DNA from: Branchiostoma floridae
Taxonomy: Eukaryota; Chordata; Leptocardii; Amphioxiformes; Branchiostomatidae
NCBI RefSeq assembly: GCF_000003815.2
Contig: NC_049993.1
Location: 4,845,167-4,909,166, forward strand
DNA length: 64,000 bases
Direction of reading: 5' to 3'
Shown: in pieces, positions 1 through 9,936 of the stretch
Numbering within the stretch: the first letter of the stretch is position 1
Layout: every line of letters starts with the position of its first letter
The notes under the pieces: generated by a model
Database searches by the model: none
What the model was told of the DNA's origin: nothing
Seen by the model: the letters and a program-made list of their open reading frames with translations, nothing else
Translations under genes and position numbers: made by a program

Positions 1-76
1 ACCGATATACACTTGCTCTAAGTCCCTGCACTGTCTTTCATCATAATTTCGTTGTCAAGGGGCATGTGTGTAATCT

Positions 77-412
77 AAAGCTAGGGGCACAACCTGCCGT
101 ACTTGCAACTGCGTGGTGTCTACGTGCCAAAACGTGGGCAATCGCACAGAGATTGTACGTTGTAAGCACGTACAGCTAACGTACCACTTGCGAAACGAAC
201 GATGCACGCAACCGCTCACGGCCAGGCGTGGCATGCAGACCACATACTTACACCTTAGCATGCGCAACCGTGCGAGAGACGTGCGTTGAGACGTACTCCC
301 TCCCTGCTCTTGCCAGTCCTTCCCCACGTTTTCGGAAAAACGTGGCGGACGTGAACTCCCAAAACCCGTACGGACAAAAAGCACGTACGGCGGGTTGTGC
401 CCGTAGCTTTAA
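77..412. mobile_element. MITE, family A copy 1
   Basis: The terminal inverted repeats read GGGCACAACC-GCCGTAC and are shared with the copies at 4245-4575 and 60253-60590. The interior is rich in ACGTAC and GTACG. About 335 bp with no coding capacity. This copy runs in the opposite orientation to copies 2 and 3. Confidence 0.75.
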
Positions 413-1627
413 GCTCACATGAAGACAAGTGCAACCCCAGTCCGGCCTGGATACAAGGGATGTGGTACCGAATGATTGGTCATGTAGGGCGTACTAGTAT
501 TTCAGACATAAATGGCCATCGTAGAGCGTCGCACTCATACTAGCCTCCCAAAGAATCAACCCGCTAGACCTTTGGGCACGAATACCCGTAAGCCTAAGAA
601 ATCTATCCATTCTAATCGGTCCCTCCTAGCTACGGACGCTTGAAGGGGGTCGAGGCGACTTTGTCACCTGGTAGTTGCTATGGAAATGGTGGTAGCGTCG
701 TCTCGTTAACTCCACTGGCATTCCTGTATAGCCAGAGTTTCAATGTACTTGGCTCCCAGCATTTTTAATGGGTACCCCGGTATAGGCGTGATTGTACAGA
801 ATTAAGCTTGGAAAGCTACTGCCTGTACTAACTTGGGAGACGGCTGACTTCAACACGGCTTGGTAACAGATTATTGTAGATCATATGGCCAAGATCTAAT
901 TTATACAGAAGTCAAGGTCCACGAGCGATCTTGGTGCATGGGGGCACGTACATGTAATTTGTATCAATCTGGACGCCATACAAGGCGTCCTTGGTTACGC
1001 TAGCAACAGCAACCAACGCAAAGTGATAAACAAAGATTTGCCTTATCACTTAAAGAATTTCATTTCAAGTTCATTAAGAATGGATTTTTCCGCTTTGTGC
1101 GTTTTGTTGTCTTTTAAATCATTCTTTTACATTTTGCATCATTTTTCAGTTCTGAAATCAAGGGTCGCTCAAATCTAATTTTGGTCAATCACCATTTAGT
1201 GGAAAGGGGCCTGTTGAGTTTCCTACGAGTCGACTTGATCACATCAATCGCAGGTCTTCGAAAGATTTTAATGTCGAAAGAATCCTTGTCAGTTCACGGG
1301 CAGTTTTTTTCACTTTTGGGCGTGACCCCTACGTGGCCCCGTGGGACACCTGTGACTCCCAGGGTACTTTGGGGCCTGGCACCAGGTTGAACTTAAGTCG
1401 GACTTAAAATGTACCCGGGGCCCGGTAACAAATAGATTCCGTGACATACCCTTTGGGGACACCGAGGGTTCCCCTCCACCCCCAACCCCCCCAACTCCCC
1501 CTCGGTATCCGGCAGTCTACCGCGACAAATTTTTGCCTTCGGAGCCCGGCCGGGGCTACATCCCTGACGGGCACCGGTGCAATTTTGCCCTAAGCGTTAG
1601 CAGAACTAACAGACACAGAAGTCGTAC
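413..1627. other. No gene recognised
   Basis: Unique-looking sequence with a C-rich stretch at about 1430-1510. No exon matching the neighbouring FABP genes could be identified. It may be the first intron of the partial FABP gene. Confidence 0.4.
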
Positions 1628-1703
1628 CTGTGGCCTCCAGGTAGGCGTCTAGGTTCTCGTTCCCTGCAGAGTTCCAGGTGGCGTTAAAGTCAGTGATGGA
1701 CAT
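1628..1703 (-). CDS. Second fatty-acid-binding protein gene, first exon only (partial)
   Basis: The single exon in view encodes 25 residues plus one base, starting MSITDFNATWNSAGNENLDA and ending at a GT donor. It matches the first exon of the complete FABP gene at 5308-5383 in length (76 nt), splice phase (1) and most residues, including the F-N-x-T-W start of the lipocalin fold. Known for the family: iLBP/FABP proteins are about 130-residue cytosolic beta-barrels that bind fatty acids or retinoids. The Gly of the usual F-x-G-x-W motif is Ala here. A TATA-like box lies about 110 bp upstream at 1813-1820. I found no exon 2 between here and the left edge, so the remaining exons lie outside the window or have been lost. 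With the neighbouring gene it forms a tandem pair in the same orientation. Confidence 0.78.
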
Positions 1704-1812
1704 TGTGTCACGAAAGGCGGGAGAATCAAGACGGAGAAAAAACTGCTGGCGCGACTGAAATTATAATCCCTGCACTGAGGTCTGGAAAGAACTTCAAGTG
1801 CTCAGCTCGAGA

Positions 1813-1820
1813 GCTTTATA
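1813..1820 (-). promoter_or_regulatory. TATA-like box of the partial FABP gene
   Basis: The minus strand reads TATAAAGC about 110 bp upstream of the ATG at 1703. The complete FABP gene has an equivalent box at a similar distance, which supports both. Confidence 0.5.
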
Positions 1821-2503
1821 GGGCGTTTGAATCAATTAATCAAAGAAGCACCGCCCACAAACGCCCACTTGGTTTGACAGTGTACGTGACATTTGTCTAT
1901 AGCTAGTATATACATGCAGTTAAAACTGACCAAGACGACCACTCAGGGGACAGATCAGATCTGGTCTATGTGGACAGGTGGTCACTACGGACAAGAGTCT
2001 TTATGCTTTGAAAATTATCTTTCTGTAGAACTGCTCACTTGTACTATATGACTGAGCCGATTTCCTGTCAGATTAGATGATAAGATATTAATAGGACTAA
2101 AGAAAAATGTAACATCGAACCCTTGGGTTCTAAACACTGCATTGAAACTGCTACTACGACGTTCCCTTTACCTTCGAACCTCATGGATTTTCTGAAACGG
2201 AGTTACTTAGAGTACTGGCGGCATGTCCGCCCTGCATGGCAACCTATCATGGCATTCCCCATCCAACCGTGTGGGGGCATGTGTGATTGTCAAATACACC
2301 CATATATGGTATACACTTTTATGGCCTCCAGTCTAGACGAAGAAATAAATGATTTAGTCACTAGGAGAAGAAGAAATAAATCCCCCCGTTACTTGGTAAC
2401 GTATAGCGTTAATGATGTAGACACCGGGCACTTGGCCGGACACAAGTCAACATTAACCAGATATAAATGGATTCAATGGGCGTTACACATTGTTAGACAT
2501 ACG

Positions 2504-2610
2504 CCAAAATTTTTTTTTACTCAAGCAACTGGATATGGTTTTGAAACGGTCAGACGTTTCGGATAGAATCCACTATCCTTCGTCAGTGACACTGAAGAGA
2601 TCTGGAAGAA
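2504..2610 (-). repeat. Dispersed repeat with hammerhead-like core (copy 1)
   Basis: The minus strand carries CTGACGA, then a hairpin (AGGATAG / CTATCC), then GAAACGTC. Related, more degraded copies lie at about 3950-4000 and 17355-17445. The short open frame across this region has no recognisable domain and is not called as a gene. Confidence 0.45.
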
Positions 2611-2981
2611 ACAGGTCTTTTATACTCTAACTATGAATGAAGACAATTTCAGATGTCCAATAGGAAAGGTTGTAAGACAATTCAGACTGAAGACAATTTG
2701 GATTCCAAAGAAAACAAAGCTAAGCCAAAGTCAAGCTGAAGACAATTTGGATTTCAAAGGATAGGAAGGCTAAGACACAGTTAATGCAAATGAGTCAATT
2801 GTTAGACATCAATGTACAGTAGTGGCACCTTTACTGATTGGAATTTATTGCAGCACTTTAAGTTTTGCTATCCTTAAGTACGCTCAATCGCGATTTACAT
2901 ACGTTTATCACACCCTGCTATGATTGACTGTAAAGTGATAACAGAAACAGATTTAACGATTTTACAACATACTCTGACGTC

Positions 2982-2987
2982 TTTATT
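2982..2987 (-). terminator. Polyadenylation signal of the FABP gene
   Basis: AATAAA on the minus strand, about 280 nt downstream of the FABP stop codon at 3268. It is the first canonical hexamer noticed after the stop. Confidence 0.45.
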
Positions 2988-3267
2988 GTCAGCTATCACA
3001 CAATGTGCACAGTACTTATACTAAACAGTAAATCAGTGCATGGTTACATGCAATATTTAGTTCGTGTGGTATACAAACACGCACAGTGCCCAGGGATTGA
3101 TGGACCATCTAGTCTAGGGGCGGGGTGCTAGTTAGGTTTAATCAGTAGCTATTACTATACCATACTTTTAACGATCGTGATTAAAACGTAATGTCTAAAG
3201 GTACTAGATATGGCTACTGATGCGTCCATTCCTTGGGTGTTCAAGATGACGACACGTGAACCTCCCT

Positions 3268-5383
3268 TTACTTCTGGTACACAAGTTTGGCCGTGGTGGA
3301 ACCAAACGTTGTCGTCTGAAACAGAAATACAAAAATCATAAACAAAACTCGAACAGCGTGAAAGAAATCCCTCCATTGTATGTTTGACTGTATTTAGGAG
3401 TGGTCTGAAATTTGAAATTGGTGTAATGTATGACGCTAACAGTGCCTCTGTTCAGTTTGCAAAATTGTTGTGAATTGAATATACGTAGCATAGTGTTATG
3501 TGCTTGAAGGTCAATACACACAAACGCGCACACACAAACACACACACATACACACATACATGTACCTACACATACACATGCACATCCAGACACACACACG
3601 CATACACATACACACTATTCGAGGTCAAGGTCACCCATCTATTTCCCATCATGCCCTGTGAAATGACGTACTTCCGTCAGGGTGTTTCCCGCCACTTCCC
3701 TGACGATGCGGCTCTGGGTCCCCTTCCCATCAATGTCCGCACAGGTGCTGGTCAGTTTGCCGCCGTCGTACGTTATGGTGGTCTACAAAAAATGTCAAAA
3801 CTTTATTATATTTCGTATTTTTCTGTGGTTTTGTAAATATTTTATTCTGTAGTATGAAAATGGGTTATGAATAAAATTGATGATTGCTATGACTGGAACT
3901 TTGCCTCTAAGAGGTCAAAAACTGAATGTGAGAAACGACAAGTAATAATTACTAAAGCAACTGGATATGATTTTGGAAACGGTCAGACGTTCAGATAATA
4001 TGCGCCAGCTATCGCCATCGACGGTATGAATGTAAGAATCTTATCTACAAATGTGTACTGAGCTTACACAACTCGAAGAACGACGCACTGACACAAAACT
4101 GGCATTTGCTGAACTTATACATATCATGTATGTTTAAAATGGCGGTGTCTTGATGCTTTTCAGTTGCACATTGTTGAACTGTATTTGTTGCATCGCCGTT
4201 CGAATCGGCTGAAATCTAAAAAAAACTCGCCTACCTGCCCTGGTTTAAGCTAAGGGCACAACCCGCCGTACGCGCAATTTGTCCGTACGTTTTTGGGGGG
4301 AGCTCGAGGCCACGCCCGCCCCGTATTTCTGAAAAAGTTGGGAACGACTGGCAAGAGCAGGGAGGGAGTACGTCCGCACGGCAACACAAATGTTTTGCCT
4401 CCACTGCGTGCTTCAAAATCCGTCGGATTCCCTACGAGTTCGTACGGAGGCGGTACTTACCACTTACGGATACCAAAAGATTGCCCACGTTTTGGCGCAT
4501 GGCACGTAGATTTGCATGTACGGTGCACGTACACGTACCGTATTTGCACGTACGGTGGGTTGTGACCTTAGCTAAATTTAGAAACGGAAACACAACATAA
4601 ATTTTCAGGACCCTGATTGAAAACAGAAAACTAGTATTCAGATGCCGTACCTGGTGGGTTTTCCCGTCCATGCCGGTCTCACCGAAGGTCTGTCCGAACT
4701 TGAAGGTGTTGGTGACGGAGCGGCCGTCGTTCCCGGAGTTTTTCCACGTCACGCTGTCTCCTGTCTGGGAGAACTCGTGCGTCACTGTCCCCGACTTGAT
4801 GGTGTCCCAGTACTCCGCAGGGACGCCTGGAAAAAAGGAAAATGGACTTCAGCACACAAAAATTCTCAGTTTAATCATACGCCTTTAATCTTAAGCTTGT
4901 TTCCAGTATCTGTACAGCCGCCCCATGGCGTAACACACCAGCACGCAGCATGTTGAACTGAACGACCCGTCACTCTAAACCATTGCACATCTAGCTGTAT
5001 TAGAGCATTGTTCACAGCTATCCAGTGAGGATGCCTCTGTTGTACTTGGTGACGATATATGAGTTCCATTCGAGGAACTTCAATACGAATACACAATGTA
5101 GTTGAACACATCAATCCTTACTCTGGTTCTTCAAGGCATGGCTATTTCCTGTTCTTTTTATTGGAGAAAAGTCGCCTTTTCTCAGAGGGATGAAACGTTA
5201 CAGAAAAGCAAAATGTATTTGTCAGATTTCTACAGGGTTAGTTTTTCGTATAAAAATTTTGAGTTCAAATCCAAAAAGATAAAGGAACAAAGAAAAGAAT
5301 GTTGTACCTGCTGCTGTCAGATAGGCGTCCAAGTTGTCGGTACTCTTGGCCTTCCAGGTCCCGTTAAAGTCTGTGATCGGCAT
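3268..5383 (-). CDS. Fatty-acid-binding protein (iLBP family), complete 4-exon gene
   Basis: Exons in reading order are 5308-5383, 4651-4826, 3672-3782 and 3268-3315. They join in phases 1, 0 and 0 to give a 136-residue protein starting MPITDFNGTWKAKSTDNLDA and ending KLVYQK. Seen: the N-terminal F-N-G-T-W-K signature (residues 6-11), strands with FKFGQTFGET, and GGKL followed by RIVREVAGN. Four exons broken at these points, with a short final exon, is the classic FABP gene structure. Known: these cytosolic beta-barrels carry fatty acids, retinoids or bile acids. Odd: the C-terminal Arg-x-Tyr that normally binds the ligand carboxylate reads Leu132-Val-Tyr134, so the Arg is missing and ligand preference may differ (inference). 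If the donor after Thr-Glu in exon 3 were not used, the protein would end early at 3640, without this last strand. A TATA box lies about 100 bp upstream of the ATG. Confidence 0.9.
3520..3620. repeat. (CA)n microsatellite
   Basis: About 100 bp of interrupted CA/ACAC repeats in the third intron of the FABP gene. Open frames across it are compositional artefacts. Confidence 0.9.
4245..4575. mobile_element. MITE, family A copy 2
   Basis: Same terminal repeat (GGGCACAACCCGCCGTACG) and ACGTACG-rich interior as copies 1 and 3. It lies in the FABP intron between exons 2 and 3. Confidence 0.75.
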
Positions 5384-5484
5384 GGTGATCGGTTTCTTTC
5401 ACACGCAGAAAACTTATTGCAAGAACTAACTGTCCTGATAACAGCGCTGAGAGCTTACTGGTACCAGACGTGGATCGTGTTCTT

Positions 5485-5493
5485 CTTTTATAG
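5485..5493 (-). promoter_or_regulatory. TATA box of the FABP gene
   Basis: The minus strand reads CTATAAAAG about 100 bp upstream of the start codon at 5383, which would place transcription start near 5455-5460. Confidence 0.6.
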
Positions 5494-5559
5494 GCAGAAC
5501 GATCGTGTGATGCTTGTTTGATTAACACTTGACAGCGCCAACATGTCGTCCCACCTCCT

Positions 5560-8500
5560 GGGCTAATGTGTTTATCAGCCCAGCTGTCAGATGATGATTT
5601 ACGTTATCTGGCTAAATTTACAAGGCGCAAATATTATTTGTAGTCTCATAACAATCATACCGACATTCCGACACATCGCGCGACCACAATATTATATATA
5701 TAGGCATGAATGACATAAAGGTGACGCGGCTACCTGAGACCAGAGGAACATTGGGAAAGAGAGAGAGAGAGAGGGAGAGAGATCTGATACGAGAAGTGCA
5801 ATGATATTACAACATAAACTAGTTCATGTCTCACTGACTGAAATAATTCTTAAATTCTGGTCGATAGAATACTAGGGAACGCCCATTTTGATTGGGGCAA
5901 GGAGGTTTAAAAATTGTTTTTTTTAACCTCCTTGATTGGGGTAATAAGCGCAAAGGAATTGGCACTGCACAATCATTGCCGACTGTGTCTGGTAGAACTT
6001 CCAAATGTTTTATCAAACAGGCCACCAGATATATCTGTAGTAATGTTTACCATTTCTACCTCTAAATATTTATAATAGTACAGTGGATCTTAAGTACATA
6101 ATGACACGTGGTGACACTGTGAACGCTTAAGTAAATGTTGTAAGCTACACAATTGCTTGTTTTGGGTCTTTGTAGTTGATGTATATAATCCTTCCTCAAG
6201 AAATTAAAAAAATTCACGAGGCTTCATGAATGCTTAAATATTAACAATGTCCGCTTTATCTATTTGATAATTTCGCTTTAAAAGCCGCAAGCCCAGCTGT
6301 TATCGACATTTGCTACTTGAAATGTCTGAAGAGCTTACACAAACATACAAATATGTTCTCTTCATGCTCAAATATTACACCACATACGACTACATCAAAG
6401 TATCCCGCTGATTTAGGATTCCTTGACCTTTCAGTTAACTTCTGATTACTTCTGCAAGTCTTGGATGTACATGTAGCGAGTTGACCGGTCGTGTGACCGG
6501 GCACGGTAGGCTCAAAAGCAGGTTCCTCCGTGGGCATTTTATAAGTGAAGGAATTTCATAGAACTTGTTTTCTGAATACTGTTCTAACTTTTTATGGTTG
6601 TAATGTCAACAAATGTACAACATTAGCTAATTACACATCCTGTTTTGTATAATTTTACCATCCATAACTTCGTAGGAAACCCTGGTGTAGACTGCAGAAA
6701 ACTGCGAACTCAGATAATACGACATCATGAAAAAGCCGACCACGAAGTCTGGAAAGGAGGCTACGGGCACTGAAATACAAGGTACCATAGCTCTCCCCAT
6801 TCATGAATACTGGGTCATACTGGATGGTATTGACCGAATGATGGAGTAAAATTTCATTTCGACATGAAGACTTGGCCAAAAATGCTTAGGTCAATGAGTA
6901 TACTGTACATTAAAAAAAAACGGTTGGTTCTAAAACGTAGAATCGTAGCGCATATGGTCTACATTCTACAGTGCTAACCTGAGTGTCATCCTTCTTGTAA
7001 TTTTACTTCACCCTCATTTCCCCTTCTGTTACTCCCCTAGCAGAGGTTAGGCTCCGGTTGTTTTTTTAGTCGTTTTTATCGGGCTTTCTATTTTGTATTT
7101 TATCTTGCTGTGTCAAAACCTAACCAGCTTGGCTGACGTGCTTCAAGAAAAATGACCAAATAGAAAGCCCGATAAAAACGACTAAAAAAACAGCCGGAGC
7201 CTTACCTCTGCTTGGAGAGCTAGTACCCTTTTGTCATTTTGGGAGAAATATCACAGCGCAACTACAAACGACAAGTATGAATGGTACGTGTATGTTGGGT
7301 GTTTCAATGCACAAACCTGCGCAAAACATAGCCTTGTACCTATTTCATTGTTCCATACTCTGATAAAATACCAAGACCGACGACTTAAATGTTGACAGAA
7401 TAGTTAGCTAGCCTCCTCAACGACAAAGCTTCTGTGCAATGTTTATAACAGAAATAAAAGGAAAAAATAAACATTACAGTCAACCTGCTTGGTTTACTAC
7501 CTACAGGTATATGTTTTGACTGTGAATTCCTGAAGGTGAAGGTGGGCCGAATCACCAGATCAGACCTATATACGTACTGGGTGGTTACCGTCAGTTTGTT
7601 TGCTGTTGGGTTCAGCCGAAATGTCGGGCAAACCGTAGGGGCTAATCATTAATAGCCACGGTACCAGTAGGCATTGTTGGGGACGTTAAGCTTGTAGCAA
7701 ATCTAGTATGATTGCTGTCGTAATAGACATAACTTTTACTCATAATTTTTTTATTAAGTTTTTCATTAATTCCTACCATATTTTCCTTCTTTTAGTTTCA
7801 CTTCACGATGTTGTGATATGCATTGCTTCATTTTTCATGAACCAGCTGATACAGAAATTAAGTACACTACTGCAAGATACCTTGTTATTTGTTTCCATTC
7901 CAAGTCACCATGAGGGGTTTTAGGTGATATTTGTAATAAGTCTGAATTATTTTGAATAAAAGAATATCTAAGCCACAATAATTAAATTCTTTTTAAAAAA
8001 TTGACTAAGAAAATACTCATCTATTTCAATTCCTTTGAATATTTTAGAAACATTTTGAAAGTAACTGTACAAAAGTATATTTATTTAGAATAATTGTGAA
8101 ACCTCTGTGTGATTCGTTTACATTTACAAATATTTGTAAACTTTACCAAATGGTAAAATTAGTTTATTGCCCCCATAAAAGTAAGCCCTATTGTTGCCTC
8201 TGTATATTTTTAGATTTCACAGCTGGGTACTGGTGGATCCTTTGTGGTGGGCCATTGTTGCATGGCACCCAACCATACTTTGCAAGGATGTGTGAATTGC
8301 TATATTCCCAGCCCACTGAACCATTTACAAAAAATGGTAGAAAATGGTAAATAATGGTAGAATGCTGTTATCATTATTTAGAAACCATTAGAAGTATCCA
8401 ATTCAACACCATGAATATTTCCAAAGTTTTACAGGACCAGGGAAATATTTATAAAGTTGAAACAGTGTTAGAAATATTTCTGAAGTATCAAATGTCCTAG

Positions 8501-9340
8501 ACATATAATTACAAAACTTTAAAATCAGTTCTAAACAATGGCAACAAACATCCGCATGGTGACTTGGAATGGACCAAGGAGGTCATATTCAGACTCTATA
8601 ATAAACCATTTTTGATTGATTGATTGAAGTCTTATAACACTCATTGGTCGCAGTTCATGCCACAAATTTTCAGTCGGTAACGTATTCTGTGCCCACCACA
8701 ACCTCTATACACTGCAAACATCTACCTTTCCTTACATAAGGTTACGTCTGCTAGAACATAAATGAACTTTCAAGGAGATCAGGGTCATTGTGCAATCTAA
8801 AACTATGGTGAGTTAACACTTACCATACCTTGCCTACTTGACATCCTCAATTCTTCAAGCACCAGATAATAAAACACGAGTCAATGTAATAGAGAGGGTA
8901 GTGAAATTTTATGTACAGCTTTCATACAAATCTGCCATCTAAGTGACAGAATACATGTACACAAAGGCTAACAAAGAATACAATTGCTATTACATTGTTA
9001 GAATTACTTACGATTTCTATAAATAAAGCCCGTCGAGATTAACATGTTCCTTAGCCTAACTGACCTATTCCACTTTCTGTTGTGTTGAGATATGTTTGGA
9101 TTATCTTGAACACCATGTGTAGCCATTTTGGTACAGGAAAATTTTGGAAATATGAAAAACTAACAAATATGATTGTTTCATGACTTAAGGTGACAAAATA
9201 ACCCGTCAAATTAAACACGTTACATTGGGTTTGTGTGTTAAAAGTTTGCATAGTTCTTCACGAAATCCCATACACATTGATTTAGCAAGGTTTAATGGTT
9301 AAATAGCAAACAGCCCTGTAAATTCCACCATAAATACATG
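5560..9340. other. Intergenic, no gene recognised
   Basis: AT-rich sequence with a GA-rich tract at about 5757-5782 and the foldback element at 7050-7201. Open frames here are short, show no known motifs and have no convincing splice context. Confidence 0.5.
7050..7201. mobile_element. Foldback MITE, PIF/Harbinger-like
   Basis: Near-perfect terminal inverted repeats of about 45 bp begin GGCTCCGG and end CCGGAGCC. The direct TTA duplication at 7047-7049 and 7202-7204 fits the TWA target preference of PIF/Harbinger elements. There is no coding capacity. Confidence 0.75.
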
Positions 9341-9343
9341 TAA

Positions 9344-9704
9344 GGCCACACCAATTTAATTTCTTGGTTCACGGATTTTTTCATAAAAAATATGGAGCGA
9401 GAGGGCGAAATAAAAATAAAAATCATAAAATGGTTCGGGTAAAGGTAACAGCTAATCCAAAACATAAAGAAAAAAAGTTTTCAGTTTGAAAAAAGTACAA
9501 AAACACTATTATTGTACAGTAACAGCACCTGTACCCACCCTTTAAGGAGCTTATAATATAAAGGCCAATTTGCTACACCAGAAAGTTGGTGAATGGTTTC
9601 ATTAATGGTGAAAATGTGCTGAGTGGTAATTTTTATTTTTATTCTTTTTTCCAAAAAATAGGAGCGAGCGAATCCGTGAACCAAGAAATTAAATTGGTGT
9701 GGCC
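9344..9704. mobile_element. MITE, PIF/Harbinger-like, family B copy 1
   Basis: Terminal inverted repeats of about 40 bp start GGCCACACCAATTTAAT. The flanks are TAA and CAA, a target duplication with one mismatch. The interior matches the element at 32113-32480 in inverse orientation. Confidence 0.75.
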
Positions 9705-9936
9705 CAATCAGATAGGATGGGATAGAATGAAAACACATGTTCCAACACTGTTCAGATCAAATTTCATGACGACATTGCAAAAATTTGATCGTCTTCAACC
9801 ATTATAAATACATGTATTAAGTGAAATGCCACATGTCATTTGAGAGAGCATCCTTTTATATTTCGGTCGTCATCAGAAAGATTTGAAAGGACCAGTGCTG
9901 CAACCTTCTAAGCTATAAACACAGAAGAGTTTTAGT

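Noticed and set aside
2123..2566. 147-codon open frame
   Set aside because: No recognisable domain, ends in a dispersed repeat, and has no splice or promoter context.
3336..3836. Open frames through the CA repeat
   Set aside because: Simple-sequence artefacts; the true coding exon 3672-3782 is on the minus strand in another frame.
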